Source: Paracoccus sp. Z118 (GTDB lineage Bacteria; Pseudomonadota; Alphaproteobacteria; Rhodobacterales; Rhodobacteraceae). From it: a DNA stretch of 64,000 nt. The first letter of the stretch is position 1. Each line of letters starts with the position of its first letter. Of this stretch, positions 1 through 8,652 are shown in pieces. The DNA lies in NCBI RefSeq assembly GCF_019061185.1, contig NZ_JAHQZU010000003.1, positions 124,001 through 188,000 of the forward strand, written 5' to 3'. A model generated the notes under the pieces. The model worked only from the letters and a program-made list of their open reading frames with translations. It was not told where the DNA came from and did no database searches. A program made the translations under genes and the position numbers.

Positions 1-1478
1 GTCAGCAGCAGGGCGATGGGCGACGGCTTGCGGGCGAGCAGGCCGGACACCCGCACTGCCGTCGCGCGCCGGTCGAAGCGCCGCACCCGCAGATCGTCGA
101 GGAAACCGCGCCACGTCGCCAGTGTCTCGACCTGAAGCCGGGCGAGGACGCCGGCGGATGACCCGGCATCCGTTCGCAGCCCGTCGCGATAGAGCCGCGC
201 GGCCACGGCCCGCGCGACCTCCACCGCCTGCGCCGCACCGCCGTCCCGCGCGTATGCCCAGCCTCGCGTCGTGTAAGCGCCGGGGATGGCGGCCGTCATC
301 GGCTTGCCCGAGCGCCGGACGGCGATTTCGGCAAGGCCCGGAACCTGCGACGGCCGCCACGGCGCAAGGGCGGTCATTTCCGGCGAGCGGATGAGTTCGA
401 TCCACGCCCGATCCGCCTCGGACGCCTCGGCGGCAAAGACGCGGGCTTGCGCGAGCAGCGCGGGATCAGGCGAAGGGGGCTGGGCGAAGGGCGGGCTCAG
501 CAGCGCGACATGAGGGGCCAGCGCCTGCAGATCGGGCAGCAGCTCGCGGCGGGCCGTCAACCAGCCCTGAAGATAAGCCGGATTCCACGCCCCGTCGCCC
601 GACAGGACGTCCCAGGCGCGAACGGTATCGTAAAGGGCCGGACTGTCGCCCTCGCTCGCCAGCGCCGTGTCGATGGCCCCCGCCAGCACTGGGGGCAGAT
701 GCTGGCGGACGGTCCGGGCCTGCACCTTGCGCGCCCGGCTCGCCGCGTCAAACCCCAGCGGGCCGGCAAAGACCCGGACGGGCGCCTTGGCGAGCGAACG
801 CTCGACCCCTGCCACCGCCGCCGCCATCCGGTCGAGCCGGGGGCCGAGATCGGCGATCTCTCCCGGCCGGTCGAGGCCGATGGACAGCGCCTCGGCGGCG
901 AAGGCCTGCGCCGTCTCCCGATGGAACGCCCATTCGGTATGGACGGCCCAGGCCAGCACGAGCGCCGCGAACCCCAGCACCGCCCCGGCCAGAAGCCGCC
1001 CCCAGCTTTCCGGCGCGCCGGCGTCGGTCCGGGCGCTGGCCGCTTCGACCCGCGTCAGGCAACGCCGCAGGAAAGCGGCCGTATCGGCGAAGGCCGGTCC
1101 CGCCTTGTCGGCTCGGTTGGCGAAATCGCGCAGGCGGGCCGGGGACATCTCCTCGCCCTCGAACAGCAGACGATAGGCGCCGGGCGACCACAGATGCAGG
1201 GGCAGCGCCTCGTTCGACCGCGCCGCCTGATCGAGGACCAGCCCCAGTGCGAGCCGCGCCGGTGCCAGCGTCGCGGCGGGCAGGCCCGCCCGGTGCAGGG
1301 TATCGCCGAAACGGTCGATCCGGGCGCGCGCCTCGCGCAGCAGCGCGGGAACATCGGCCCATGAACCCCGCTCGGCCAGATCGTCGGCCAGCGCCAGAAC
1401 CGGGGTCGCGGCGCGGTCATAGGCGTTCCCCGCCGTCCCCGCGTGCCGGTCAGAGCCTGCCGTCCGCCGCCCAGGCAC
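1..1478 (-). CDS. TssL-like/TssM-like hybrid T6SS membrane protein, 3' end outside window
   Basis: An uninterrupted leftward frame reads from 1478 to base 1 without a stop. I start it at GTG 1478, which has AGGAG seven bases upstream and overlaps the M15 peptidase gene by 29 bases. The first ~150 residues are soluble and helical and resemble the TssL/DotU cytoplasmic domain (a stretch like ARLALGLVLDQAARSNE). One membrane segment follows (LLAGAVLGFAALVLAWAV). The rest resembles the TssM/IcmF periplasmic region, including PALYDTVRAWDVLSGDG and the family-typical IPGAYTTRGW. Normal TssM has about 1,100 residues with an N-terminal GTPase-like domain, and no such domain is visible here. TssL and TssM are separate inner-membrane partners of the T6SS envelope complex, so a chimera would be unusual. 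The TssM-like assignment is firmer than the TssL-like one. Confidence 0.6.
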   Translation of the reverse strand, partial: MPGRRTAGSDRHAGTAGNAYDRAATPVLALADDLAERGSWADVPALLREARARIDRFGDTLHRAGLPAATLAPARLALGLVLDQAARSNEALPLHLWSPGAYRLLFEGEEMSPARLRDFANRADKAGPAFADTAAFLRRCLTRVEAASARTDAGAPESWGRLLAGAVLGFAALVLAWAVHTEWAFHRETAQAFAAEALSIGLDRPGEIADLGPRLDRMAAAVAGVERSLAKAPVRVFAGPLGFDAASRARKVQARTVRQHLPPVLAGAIDTALASEGDSPALYDTVRAWDVLSGDGAWNPAYLQGWLTARRELLPDLQALAPHVALLSPPFAQPPSPDPALLAQARVFAAEASEADRAWIELIRSPEMTALAPWRPSQVPGLAEIAVRRSGKPMTAAIPGAYTTRGWAYARDGGAAQAVEVARAVAARLYRDGLRTDAGSSAGVLARLQVETLATWRGFLDDLRVRRFDRRATAVRVSGLLARKPSPIALLL

Positions 1479-2364
1479 GCAGCGTCTCCTCGCCCACCTC
1501 GAAATGCATGGAATCCTCGCGCCCGTAGGTGGCGCCCCAGAACCAGCCCTCGTCGTTGAAATACTCCGCCAGGATGACCAGCCCCAGCTGCGTCCCGCCA
1601 TCGGCGAAACCGTCCAGCTGCCCCTCCAGCGTCAGGTCGATGGCCGTGCCCCAGGAATGGTTGGAAATGGCCGTCCGCGATCCGCGGATCAGCCGCGCGC
1701 AGAGCGCGCCAGCGGTGCCCAGCTTGGCGTGGATGTCGGGCTCGTTCTCGTTCAGGCGGGTCAGCACGCGGCCAAGGCTTTCGATCGCCGGGCGCAGCAT
1801 CGAGACGCGGATCGGTCCGACCTGCTGCGTCTCGATCAGGGCCTTCAGGCGCGGATTGGTGACGGCCTGACAATCGGTGCCATAGCTGTCCCGCGGCTGG
1901 CCGAGGATTTCCAGCATCACGCTGTTGCGCGGCTGGGTGATGCCGCGATTGAACCGCTGCTTGGCAAGCAGCATGATCTCGGTCGGCTGTTCCGTCGCGA
2001 TCACCTCCTCGAAGTTTTCGCCGGTTCCGGCGTCGGGGGCGATGATCTGTCCCTCGTCTGCCGTGCCCTGTCCCGCGTTCAGCGGCGCGGATTGCGGGGC
2101 CGGGACGCGGGCGCGGTTCGCCAGAAGGCTCAGATCCTCGCGCATCCGCGCCAGTTCGGCCTGCGCCTGCGCCAGCGCGTCCCTGAGTTCGGCGTTCCGT
2201 TCCTCGGCGGCGGCGACCGTCTCCTCCAGCCGGGACAGGCGCAGTTCGGTCGTGGCGTCGGCGCTGTCGAGCAGCGTGGTCACGACCGCAAAGGCGATCG
2301 CCGCGGCCACCAGCCCCATCGCGATGACAGTCGCGCCCGCAAGGCTGCCGCGCCGCAGGGTCAT
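1450..2364 (-). CDS. M15 family peptidoglycan peptidase, T6SS-associated (TagX-like)
   Basis: This 304-residue protein has a non-cleaved N-terminal membrane anchor (about residues 8-31), a coiled coil (about 35-85), a linker and a C-terminal VanY/M15-type zinc peptidase domain. The zinc signature is visible as NHSWGTAIDL (His236, Asp243) and SMHFEV (His287). M15_4 peptidases such as TagX are known in T6SS loci, where they cut cell-wall peptides to let the envelope complex pass. The ATG overlaps the stop of the phosphatase gene (ATGA), so translation is probably coupled. The periplasmic location is inferred from the anchor. The peptidase family is clear; the T6SS role rests on neighbours. Confidence 0.85.
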   Translation of the reverse strand: MTLRRGSLAGATVIAMGLVAAAIAFAVVTTLLDSADATTELRLSRLEETVAAAEERNAELRDALAQAQAELARMREDLSLLANRARVPAPQSAPLNAGQGTADEGQIIAPDAGTGENFEEVIATEQPTEIMLLAKQRFNRGITQPRNSVMLEILGQPRDSYGTDCQAVTNPRLKALIETQQVGPIRVSMLRPAIESLGRVLTRLNENEPDIHAKLGTAGALCARLIRGSRTAISNHSWGTAIDLTLEGQLDGFADGGTQLGLVILAEYFNDEGWFWGATYGREDSMHFEVGEETLRAWAADGRL

Positions 2365-3209
2365 GGCGCGGCCATTCGGACGGCGATCACCGATACGTTG
2401 TCCGGCGCGCCCGCCGCAAGCGTGGCCGTCAGCAGGCGGCGGCAGGCGTCGCGCGGATCGTCTGCGCCCTGCAACATCCGCGCGATCTGCGGGTCGTCGA
2501 GACAGGCCGTCAGCCCGTCGCTGCAAAGAAGCAGCCAGTCACCGGCGGCCAGGGGTACATGCAGGCTGTCCACATCGACCAGCGGCGTGCCGCCCACCGC
2601 GCGGGTGACGACATGGGACTGGGGATGGATGGCGGCCTCGGCGGGGCTGATCTCGCCGCGCTCCACGAGGTCCTGCACGAGCGTATGGTCGCGGGTCAGC
2701 AGCCGCAGCGTCCCGTGCCGGTGAAGATAGGCGCGGCTGTCGCCGACCCAGGCGAGATGCGCCATTCCCCGGCTCATGATCAGGGCGACCACGGTGGCGC
2801 CCATGGTTGAGCCGCCCATCCGCGCGGCGCGCTGGCGCACCATGGCGTTCGCATGTTCGATCCGGGCGACGAGGATCCCTTCGGGATCAGCGCCCGCGTC
2901 CTCGTCGGAGATGCCGGCAAGGCAGTCGATCACGATGTCCGAGGCGATGTCCCCGTGGCCGTGCCCGCCCATCCCGTCCGACACGGCCCAGAGCGTGCCG
3001 CCGGGATCCGTGAGGATCGCGTCCTCGTTCCGCGTGCGGACGCGGCCGCGATGGGTCAGGCCTGCCCCCTCCGGCAACAGCATTGCCGGTGGCGCCTTCG
3101 GCACGCGCGTCACCGGGGCGGCCATCGCCCCCGTCCGCTGCGTGTCACGTCCCTGGGGTCTGCCATCCGACGTCCCGCCCAAGTTGTGAATTGCCTCGAA
3201 TCCGAGCAT
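2361..3209 (-). CDS. PP2C-family Ser/Thr protein phosphatase, T6SS-associated (PppA/Stp-like)
   Basis: This protein of up to 282 residues carries the PP2C metal-binding motifs in order: RVRTRNEDA, VSDGMGGHGHG, WVGDSRAYL, LLCSDGL and GAPDNVSVIAV. PP2C enzymes are Mn/Mg-dependent and remove phosphate from Ser/Thr. In T6SS loci PppA reverses Fha phosphorylation by the PpkA kinase to control firing. No kinase or Fha gene is in this window; they may lie left of base 1. The family-conserved part begins near GLTHRGRVR, so ATG 3125 (253 residues) is an alternative start. It is the first gene of a leftward, overlapping trio with the peptidase and the TssL/TssM-like gene. Confidence 0.9.
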   Translation of the reverse strand: MLGFEAIHNLGGTSDGRPQGRDTQRTGAMAAPVTRVPKAPPAMLLPEGAGLTHRGRVRTRNEDAILTDPGGTLWAVSDGMGGHGHGDIASDIVIDCLAGISDEDAGADPEGILVARIEHANAMVRQRAARMGGSTMGATVVALIMSRGMAHLAWVGDSRAYLHRHGTLRLLTRDHTLVQDLVERGEISPAEAAIHPQSHVVTRAVGGTPLVDVDSLHVPLAAGDWLLLCSDGLTACLDDPQIARMLQGADDPRDACRRLLTATLAAGAPDNVSVIAVRMAAP

Positions 3210-3261
3210 AGCTTAACCTTGGGCCAAGGTAATGCGTTTCCTGCACATGGGCGGGTCTCAA

Positions 3262-4020
3262 ATGCGGTTGCCCTTCCTTCTTGGCCTTGTCCTGCTGGCC
3301 CCGCCGCTGGGTGCCCAGGAATTGTCCGACGATGCCCTGGCTGAACGCTTCCTGCGCCAGCGCGAAGCGTTCCGGGCCGCGGAACGGCCCGATCTCGGCG
3401 CCCCGCGCGGGTTGGAACTGATCACCGTCGATGACCTGACGACCGCGCCTGAAGTCGCGGCCGACGATTCTGCGGAAGAGGGCAGGCCGGCCGTCGCCGC
3501 CGCAGCGCCATTGGCGAGCCAGCCTGTCCGGGTCGAGCCGTCCGCCCCGCCGGGTGGGCTCGGCGGGGTAACGGTCCACGGTAGCGGGCGCGAAACGCCA
3601 CCTGCCGTTCCGGTTCTGCCGACCATCACCGCCGCAGCCGCGCCGCCGACCCCCGCTCCGGTCGTCTTCGGGCGCCTTGACCCCGAGCTGCAGGTCAATG
3701 TCCGGGTGAACTTTCCCTTCGATTCCGCGGTGCTGACGGACGAGCAGACGCCCCGGCTGGAACAGCTTTGCCGGGTGATGAAGGGCAGCGACATCGCGCT
3801 GTTCCGCATCGTGGGCCATACCGACGCGCTGGGGACGGACGCCTATAACGAGCGCCTCTCGCTGCTGCGCGCCGAAGAGGTCGAGCGCTACTTCGTCAGG
3901 GAATGCGGTATCCTGCCCGCCCGGCTCGAAGCCGTGGGCTTCGGAGAGCGCTTTCTGTTCGACCGCGACGACCCCGCCGCCGCGGGCAATCGCCGGGTGG
4001 AGTTCCAGGCGATCAGTTGA
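3262..4020 (+). CDS. OmpA-domain peptidoglycan-binding protein
   Basis: This 252-residue protein starts with a signal peptide (MRLPFLLGLVLLAPPLGA, cleaved before QE). A low-complexity Pro/Ala-rich linker follows, then a C-terminal OmpA-like domain containing NFPFDSAVLT, IVGHTDALGTDAYNERLS and GNRRVEFQ. OmpA domains bind peptidoglycan non-covalently. In T6SS loci such proteins anchor the envelope complex to the wall. I prefer ATG 3262 because it begins directly at the signal peptide; ATG 3232 and 3247 are possible. It is divergent from the phosphatase gene and alone on its strand here. The domain call is certain; the T6SS link is from context. Confidence 0.85.
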   Translation: MRLPFLLGLVLLAPPLGAQELSDDALAERFLRQREAFRAAERPDLGAPRGLELITVDDLTTAPEVAADDSAEEGRPAVAAAAPLASQPVRVEPSAPPGGLGGVTVHGSGRETPPAVPVLPTITAAAAPPTPAPVVFGRLDPELQVNVRVNFPFDSAVLTDEQTPRLEQLCRVMKGSDIALFRIVGHTDALGTDAYNERLSLLRAEEVERYFVRECGILPARLEAVGFGERFLFDRDDPAAAGNRRVEFQAIS

Positions 4021-4328
4021 GCGGGGGCGGTCCGGCGGCGCTTGGTTGCGCTGGCAGAGGACCCCCAGTCAGTTGGTTGAGTTCCGGCCATCACCCGCCG
4101 CTCGCTTGGCCTCGGCAAGCCGGACGCGGTGGCGGTCAGGCTGTTGACGGAGAGGAACTCGGTCCCAAGTTGCCGCAGCGGCCCGGAGGGATCGTCGTCC
4201 GGTCCGGGCATGGGAAACCCATCGGCGCAATGTGCTGCTGCCGGGGCCGGGCTCATCGGCATACCCGCCGCCGCGTTACCGCTGAACGACCATCATCCCC
4301 GTTCCCGCAAGCGGATCATCCGCCAAGT
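4021..4328. other. Intergenic gap with no recognised feature
   Basis: About 300 bases lie between the convergent OmpA-domain gene and the caspase-like gene. No frame gives a plausible protein, and no tRNA or clear rho-independent terminator is visible. Confidence 0.5.
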
Positions 4329-6362
4329 TCACCCGTTCACGCGCACCCATTCCTCTGCGCGGGCGCGGGCGGCGGCCTTCCGTTCTTCGGACAGGTCGAG
4401 CTCCTCCAGCCGCCGCTTCGCCTCGTCCCGATCCTTCAGCTCGCGGGGTCCCCCGCTGATGGCGCCGATGGCGAGGTTGAAGGCGGCCTCGTCCGAACTC
4501 CGCTCGACCCCGCGACCCTGCCGATACATGTCCGCGAGGGCGATCCGGGCGCCGACGAAGCCGTTGTCGATCGCCCGCTGGAACAGTTCGACGGCAAGCG
4601 CGTCATCCCGCGCGACCACCTCTCCATCGCGATAGAGCTTGCCGAGGTTGTAGGGCGCATAGGCGTTGCCAAGTTCGGCCGCGCGGCTGAGCCATTCTAT
4701 CCCCTGCTTGACATCCGGCGTTCCCGCCTCGCCCTTGAGGTAAAGCTGGCCGAGGTTGTTCATGGCGTTGGTGTTGCTGAGCTCCGCCGCGATCCGGTAG
4801 AGGCGGACCGCCTCGTCGATGTCGCGGTCGAGGCCCGTGCCATCCTCGGTCCGGCCGCGGCGATAGAGGTTTCCCAGCGTGTCCAGCGCGTTGGGCCATC
4901 CGTCCTGCGCGGCGAGCCGGTACCAGCGCACCGCCTCGTCCAGATCCTTCTCGACGCTCCAACCGCGTTCGTAGAAGTTGCCCACCCCCATGCGGCCCCT
5001 TAGGTTCCCCAGATCGGCGGCGCGGTGATAGAGCCGCATCGCCTCGGCATAGTCCTGATCGCGGCCCTTGCCGGTCATGTAGAGATAGGCGAGGTTCGAC
5101 ATCGACGCGCTGTAATCCATCGAGCCCGCGACGCGGTAGAACCCCTCGGCCTCATCGGTCCGGTCCAGTATGTCGAGGACGCGCCCCATCTGGTGCAGCA
5201 GGCGCGGGTTGGTCGGATCCTCGGCCAGCGCGGCCGAGCAGGCGCGCAGGGCGATGCGCGTGTTCACCAGACCCCAGCGCACGCCATCGGTGATCCGGCG
5301 CGGATCGTCAGGATCGCCCGCAGTCGCGTCGCATTCCGTCGCCAGCGCGCCGATGCTGCCCGCCTGCGGGGGGGCGGCATCGGGCCGGAACTGCACCAGC
5401 TCCAGCCCGCGCACCTGCGTGCCCTCGGCGGTCAGCGTTTCCGCAAGCGAGCGCGCGGCCTCGGCATGGTCCGACTCGGGGAAGTGGGTCAGGAAGACGT
5501 GGAAATCCTGCGGAACGCGGCTGTCCTCGATCGCCCCCCACCAGAGTTTCTCGACCGCCGGGCGCACCCCTTCCAGCGTGAGCTGGCCCAGATCGAGCTG
5601 CGCGGGCGGCTCGCCCGCGGGCGGGCGGAAGTAGAACTCGCGCTCGACCGAGGCGGAGATGAAGGGAAGCTGCCGACCGTCCGTCCAGATGCGCACCGAC
5701 CGCCGGACCGAGCGGAACACGTCGAGGATATCCTCGCCCGACTTGTCCAGCTCGCTGACCAGCGCGCCCGTATAGGGGCTGTTCGGCCCGCCGCCGTCGA
5801 AGGCGACCTCGCCCGCCTGGGTGGCGAAACCGATCAGCGTCTCGCCGGTCCTGCCTTCCATCGAGGCAAGGCCGCGCCCGGCCTCGGCCTCGGCGGCGTA
5901 GGGATTCTCGCGGCAGGCGTCGAGGATGAAGATCCCGAAGCCCACGCCTTTCTCATGGAGGCGGTCCAGCAGGTCGGACGCCGAGATGCTGGACGCCTCG
6001 ACCTGATCGAGCGATCCCGCCTCGATATCCACCGGCAGCAGATAGTTGCGCCCGTCCGCCTGAATCGCGTGGCCCGCATAGTAGAACAGCCCGACCGCGC
6101 CTTCGGGCAGCGTCGCAAGGAAGCTGTCGATGGCGGTGTCGAACTCGTTTTCGGTGACATTCTCGACCAGCGTCGTCTCGAACCCGGATTCGAGCAGGAC
6201 CGCCGCCATGGAACGGGCGTCGTTCAGCGGGTTGCGAAGAACGCCGAGGCGGTAGTCGGCATTGCCCACGACCAGCGCGTGACGCGGCTCGTCCTGCGCA
6301 TGGGCCGGGGGCGCAAGCAGAAGGGCTGCGCAGAACAGGGCGAGGCGCGGAAACCGGTGCAT
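4329..6362 (-). CDS. Secreted caspase-like (C14) protease with Sel1 repeats
   Basis: The protein has 677 residues. A signal peptide (residues 1-22, ending AHA) is followed by a caspase/metacaspase-type peptidase domain (about 25-250) with the catalytic pair visible as FYYAGHAIQ (His98) and ILDACRENP (Cys150). A linker leads to about seven Sel1-type repeats (about 370-650), with repeating units such as AVRWYRLAAQDG, AVRLYRIAAE and GIEWLSRAAELGNAYA. Sel1 repeats are protein-binding scaffolds. Bacterial caspase-like proteins cut after Arg/Lys or Asp in signalling, cell death or effector contexts. The signal peptide places this one in the periplasm or outside. It lies among T6SS accessory genes, but nothing in the sequence proves it is an effector. 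Confidence 0.85.
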   Translation of the reverse strand: MHRFPRLALFCAALLLAPPAHAQDEPRHALVVGNADYRLGVLRNPLNDARSMAAVLLESGFETTLVENVTENEFDTAIDSFLATLPEGAVGLFYYAGHAIQADGRNYLLPVDIEAGSLDQVEASSISASDLLDRLHEKGVGFGIFILDACRENPYAAEAEAGRGLASMEGRTGETLIGFATQAGEVAFDGGGPNSPYTGALVSELDKSGEDILDVFRSVRRSVRIWTDGRQLPFISASVEREFYFRPPAGEPPAQLDLGQLTLEGVRPAVEKLWWGAIEDSRVPQDFHVFLTHFPESDHAEAARSLAETLTAEGTQVRGLELVQFRPDAAPPQAGSIGALATECDATAGDPDDPRRITDGVRWGLVNTRIALRACSAALAEDPTNPRLLHQMGRVLDILDRTDEAEGFYRVAGSMDYSASMSNLAYLYMTGKGRDQDYAEAMRLYHRAADLGNLRGRMGVGNFYERGWSVEKDLDEAVRWYRLAAQDGWPNALDTLGNLYRRGRTEDGTGLDRDIDEAVRLYRIAAELSNTNAMNNLGQLYLKGEAGTPDVKQGIEWLSRAAELGNAYAPYNLGKLYRDGEVVARDDALAVELFQRAIDNGFVGARIALADMYRQGRGVERSSDEAAFNLAIGAISGGPRELKDRDEAKRRLEELDLSEERKAAARARAEEWVRVNG

Positions 6363-6432
6363 GGGCGAACGCTCCAGCAGGTCATGCGACGATCCCGATT
6401 ATCCGCCCGGCGCGGTGTTCTGGCAAGGATTT

Positions 6433-8601
6433 CTACAGCGGGTCGCGCAGGCGCAGCATCCGCCCGAGATATCCGAGAAGCCGCGCCGCTTCGGCCGCGC
6501 CGTCGCCCATTTCTAGGCGGGCCATGCGGCCGCGCATCGCCTCGCGCGTGGCCGGGTCCAGCATCCGGTCGATGACGCGCGGGGCGAGGATCGCGTCCGA
6601 CGCCCGCAGCAACTCGCCGCAGCCGGTGCTTCGCGCAAAGCGGGCGCGCTGGATCTGCAGGTCCATTTCGGGCGCTTCGTTCGGCACGAAGATGGTGGGG
6701 ACGCGGTGCAGCATCGCCTCGTGGAAGCTGTTGTATCCTGCGGCCGTCACCATCAGGTCGAAGGCCGCGCTGTAGCGGGCGGCGGGGTAAAGCGTCAGCC
6801 GACGCGGCCCTTCGGGCGGTGCAGGGCTGTCCGTGGCGGTGATCTCGACCAGTTCGACATCGGGCAGCCGCAGCAGGTGATCCAGAATGGCCCGCCGTAT
6901 TCCGGTGATGTCGAAGTTGCCGGCAGACCCCAGCATCAGCCCGACCGCCGTCGATGCGTCCTGCAGCCCGAGGGCGGCCCGTGCCTCGTCCCGCGTCATC
7001 CGGCGGTCCGGGGGCGTGGCGACGATCGGCGCCACGGTGACTGCGCCGGCCCGCACCTCGCGTCCCACCCGGTCGATCCGATGGGCGAGTTCGCCCGGCT
7101 CGATCACCAGATCGAACAGGGGCGCACGTTGCCGAACCGCCGGCAGCTCCACCCCCCACATCGCGCGGCGCACCCAGGCGCGGGGCAGGCCGCGCCGCTG
7201 GTCCAGCGCCGAAACCAGGCCGTCATACGGCAGGTTGCCGTCGAACACGACGAGGTCCGGTCCCACGAGGTCGAGGAAATCGCCCAGTTCCTCGGTCAGC
7301 GCGCGGTTCCACGCGCCGATATCCGCGCCGGTGCTGGCGTGAAAGGGGACGTATTGCGTCAGGTGGCCCGCCTCGACCGCAAGCCGGTAGCCGCGACTGA
7401 GGGTGAAGAACGCCGTCTCCGACCCGGCCGGCAGGTTCCGCGCCAGCGCCATCAGCCGCGTGAGGTGGCCCAGCCCCACGCCGTTGGACGTGACCATGAC
7501 ACTGCGCAGGGGCGGCAGCGGCCTTGCCGCGCGGAAGGGGGCGCCGCGCCAGCCGGGAACGAGCCGCTCCAGCCGCGGCAGAAACAGATCGGCCGAGAAA
7601 CGCGCCTCGGCCTCGGCGCGTGCCTGGGCGACATGGGCGTCACGGGTGGCAGGATCGGCCTCCATCCCGCGGATCAGGTCCTGCATGTTCGAGGGCTCGG
7701 CATAAAGCGCGGCGGTCCCGAAGGTCGCCCGGAACACCGGAGGCAGGATCACCGGCACGCCGACGGCGATGGCTTCGAGAATGCCATAGCCGAACGCCTC
7801 GACCCATTCCTCGCCATGGACGTAAACGTAGTAGTCGAGCGTTTCCAGAAAGCGCGGGACGGGCTCGGCATCGAAGGCCAGCAGCTCCCAGTTAGCGGGC
7901 TTGCGACCATAGCGCCGGGCAAGATCGTCCGGTGCGCCGAGCATCCTGACGGACACATCCGGAGCCTCGGGATAGGCCAGCAGAGCCTGCGCCAGATCGT
8001 CGGGGAACTTCAGCGGCGAGGGGCGCGAGTGTCGCCCGATGGTGATCCGCCCGTGCCGCTGGCGCAGAGCGCGGCGCGGCCATTCGTCGAAGTCGATCAG
8101 GTTCGTCCAGTCCTCGGCCAGCACCCCGCCCTCGGGCCACCCCATCCGGCGCAGCTGGTCGCGCACGACAGGTCCGACGGGGGCGAGCGTCATATCGGCG
8201 CCGAACACGTCGCGCAGGTTCGCCGCGCACCCCTCGAGGTCATAGGCGGGCCGCCCGAACCCGTCGAGCGGCGGATGGTGCAGGACCAGCACGACCCGGT
8301 CCGGCCTCAGACCCAGCGCCTCAGCCGGCAGGTGCCGGAAGATCGCGGGATGGTGGACGATCGCCAGCCGCGTCCGCGCCGCCTGCCGCGCATCGACGAG
8401 GCTCAGCGTGCCTGCGTCCACCAGTTCCGCGATGGCGGGCGGAAGTTGGGCGGCCCGGCCGAGTTCGCTGCCCAGCACCGGGCAGAACCCCACCTGCGCC
8501 CCGACCTTGTGCAGCGCCCGCGCCTCGGCGCAGAAGGCGCGGGTCGTTCCGCCCGGATAGCGCGGATCGGCGAACACGACTATTTCCGGGCCTGCCCGCA
8601 T
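6433..8601 (-). CDS. Two-domain glycosyltransferase (GT4-like plus MurG/GT28-like)
   Basis: This 722-residue protein appears to be two GT-B glycosyltransferases in one chain. The N-terminal half (about 1-355) resembles family 4 enzymes, with HHPPLDGFG, TIGRHSRPSPLKFP and the nucleotide-sugar-binding stretch EEWVEAFGYGILEAIAVGVPVI. The C-terminal half (about 365-722) begins with VMVTSNGVGLGHLTRLMALA and ends in a MurG-like donor site, VTAAGYNSFHEAMLHRVPTIFVPN. No signal peptide or membrane span is seen, so it is cytoplasmic or peripheral. Donor and acceptor are unknown; envelope or capsular sugar transfer is plausible. It is divergent from the gene at 8653. Confidence 0.75.
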   Translation of the reverse strand: MRAGPEIVVFADPRYPGGTTRAFCAEARALHKVGAQVGFCPVLGSELGRAAQLPPAIAELVDAGTLSLVDARQAARTRLAIVHHPAIFRHLPAEALGLRPDRVVLVLHHPPLDGFGRPAYDLEGCAANLRDVFGADMTLAPVGPVVRDQLRRMGWPEGGVLAEDWTNLIDFDEWPRRALRQRHGRITIGRHSRPSPLKFPDDLAQALLAYPEAPDVSVRMLGAPDDLARRYGRKPANWELLAFDAEPVPRFLETLDYYVYVHGEEWVEAFGYGILEAIAVGVPVILPPVFRATFGTAALYAEPSNMQDLIRGMEADPATRDAHVAQARAEAEARFSADLFLPRLERLVPGWRGAPFRAARPLPPLRSVMVTSNGVGLGHLTRLMALARNLPAGSETAFFTLSRGYRLAVEAGHLTQYVPFHASTGADIGAWNRALTEELGDFLDLVGPDLVVFDGNLPYDGLVSALDQRRGLPRAWVRRAMWGVELPAVRQRAPLFDLVIEPGELAHRIDRVGREVRAGAVTVAPIVATPPDRRMTRDEARAALGLQDASTAVGLMLGSAGNFDITGIRRAILDHLLRLPDVELVEITATDSPAPPEGPRRLTLYPAARYSAAFDLMVTAAGYNSFHEAMLHRVPTIFVPNEAPEMDLQIQRARFARSTGCGELLRASDAILAPRVIDRMLDPATREAMRGRMARLEMGDGAAEAARLLGYLGRMLRLRDPL

Positions 8602-8652
8602 CTGCTATCCTGAATGGCATCCGAGGACCAATTGCGGTTAACGGAGGGCAGG

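Noticed and set aside
447-1364. A rightward frame of about 305 codons at the left edge
   Set aside because: The opposite strand carries a continuous frame with TssM-like motifs and a well-placed start, so this one is a shadow.
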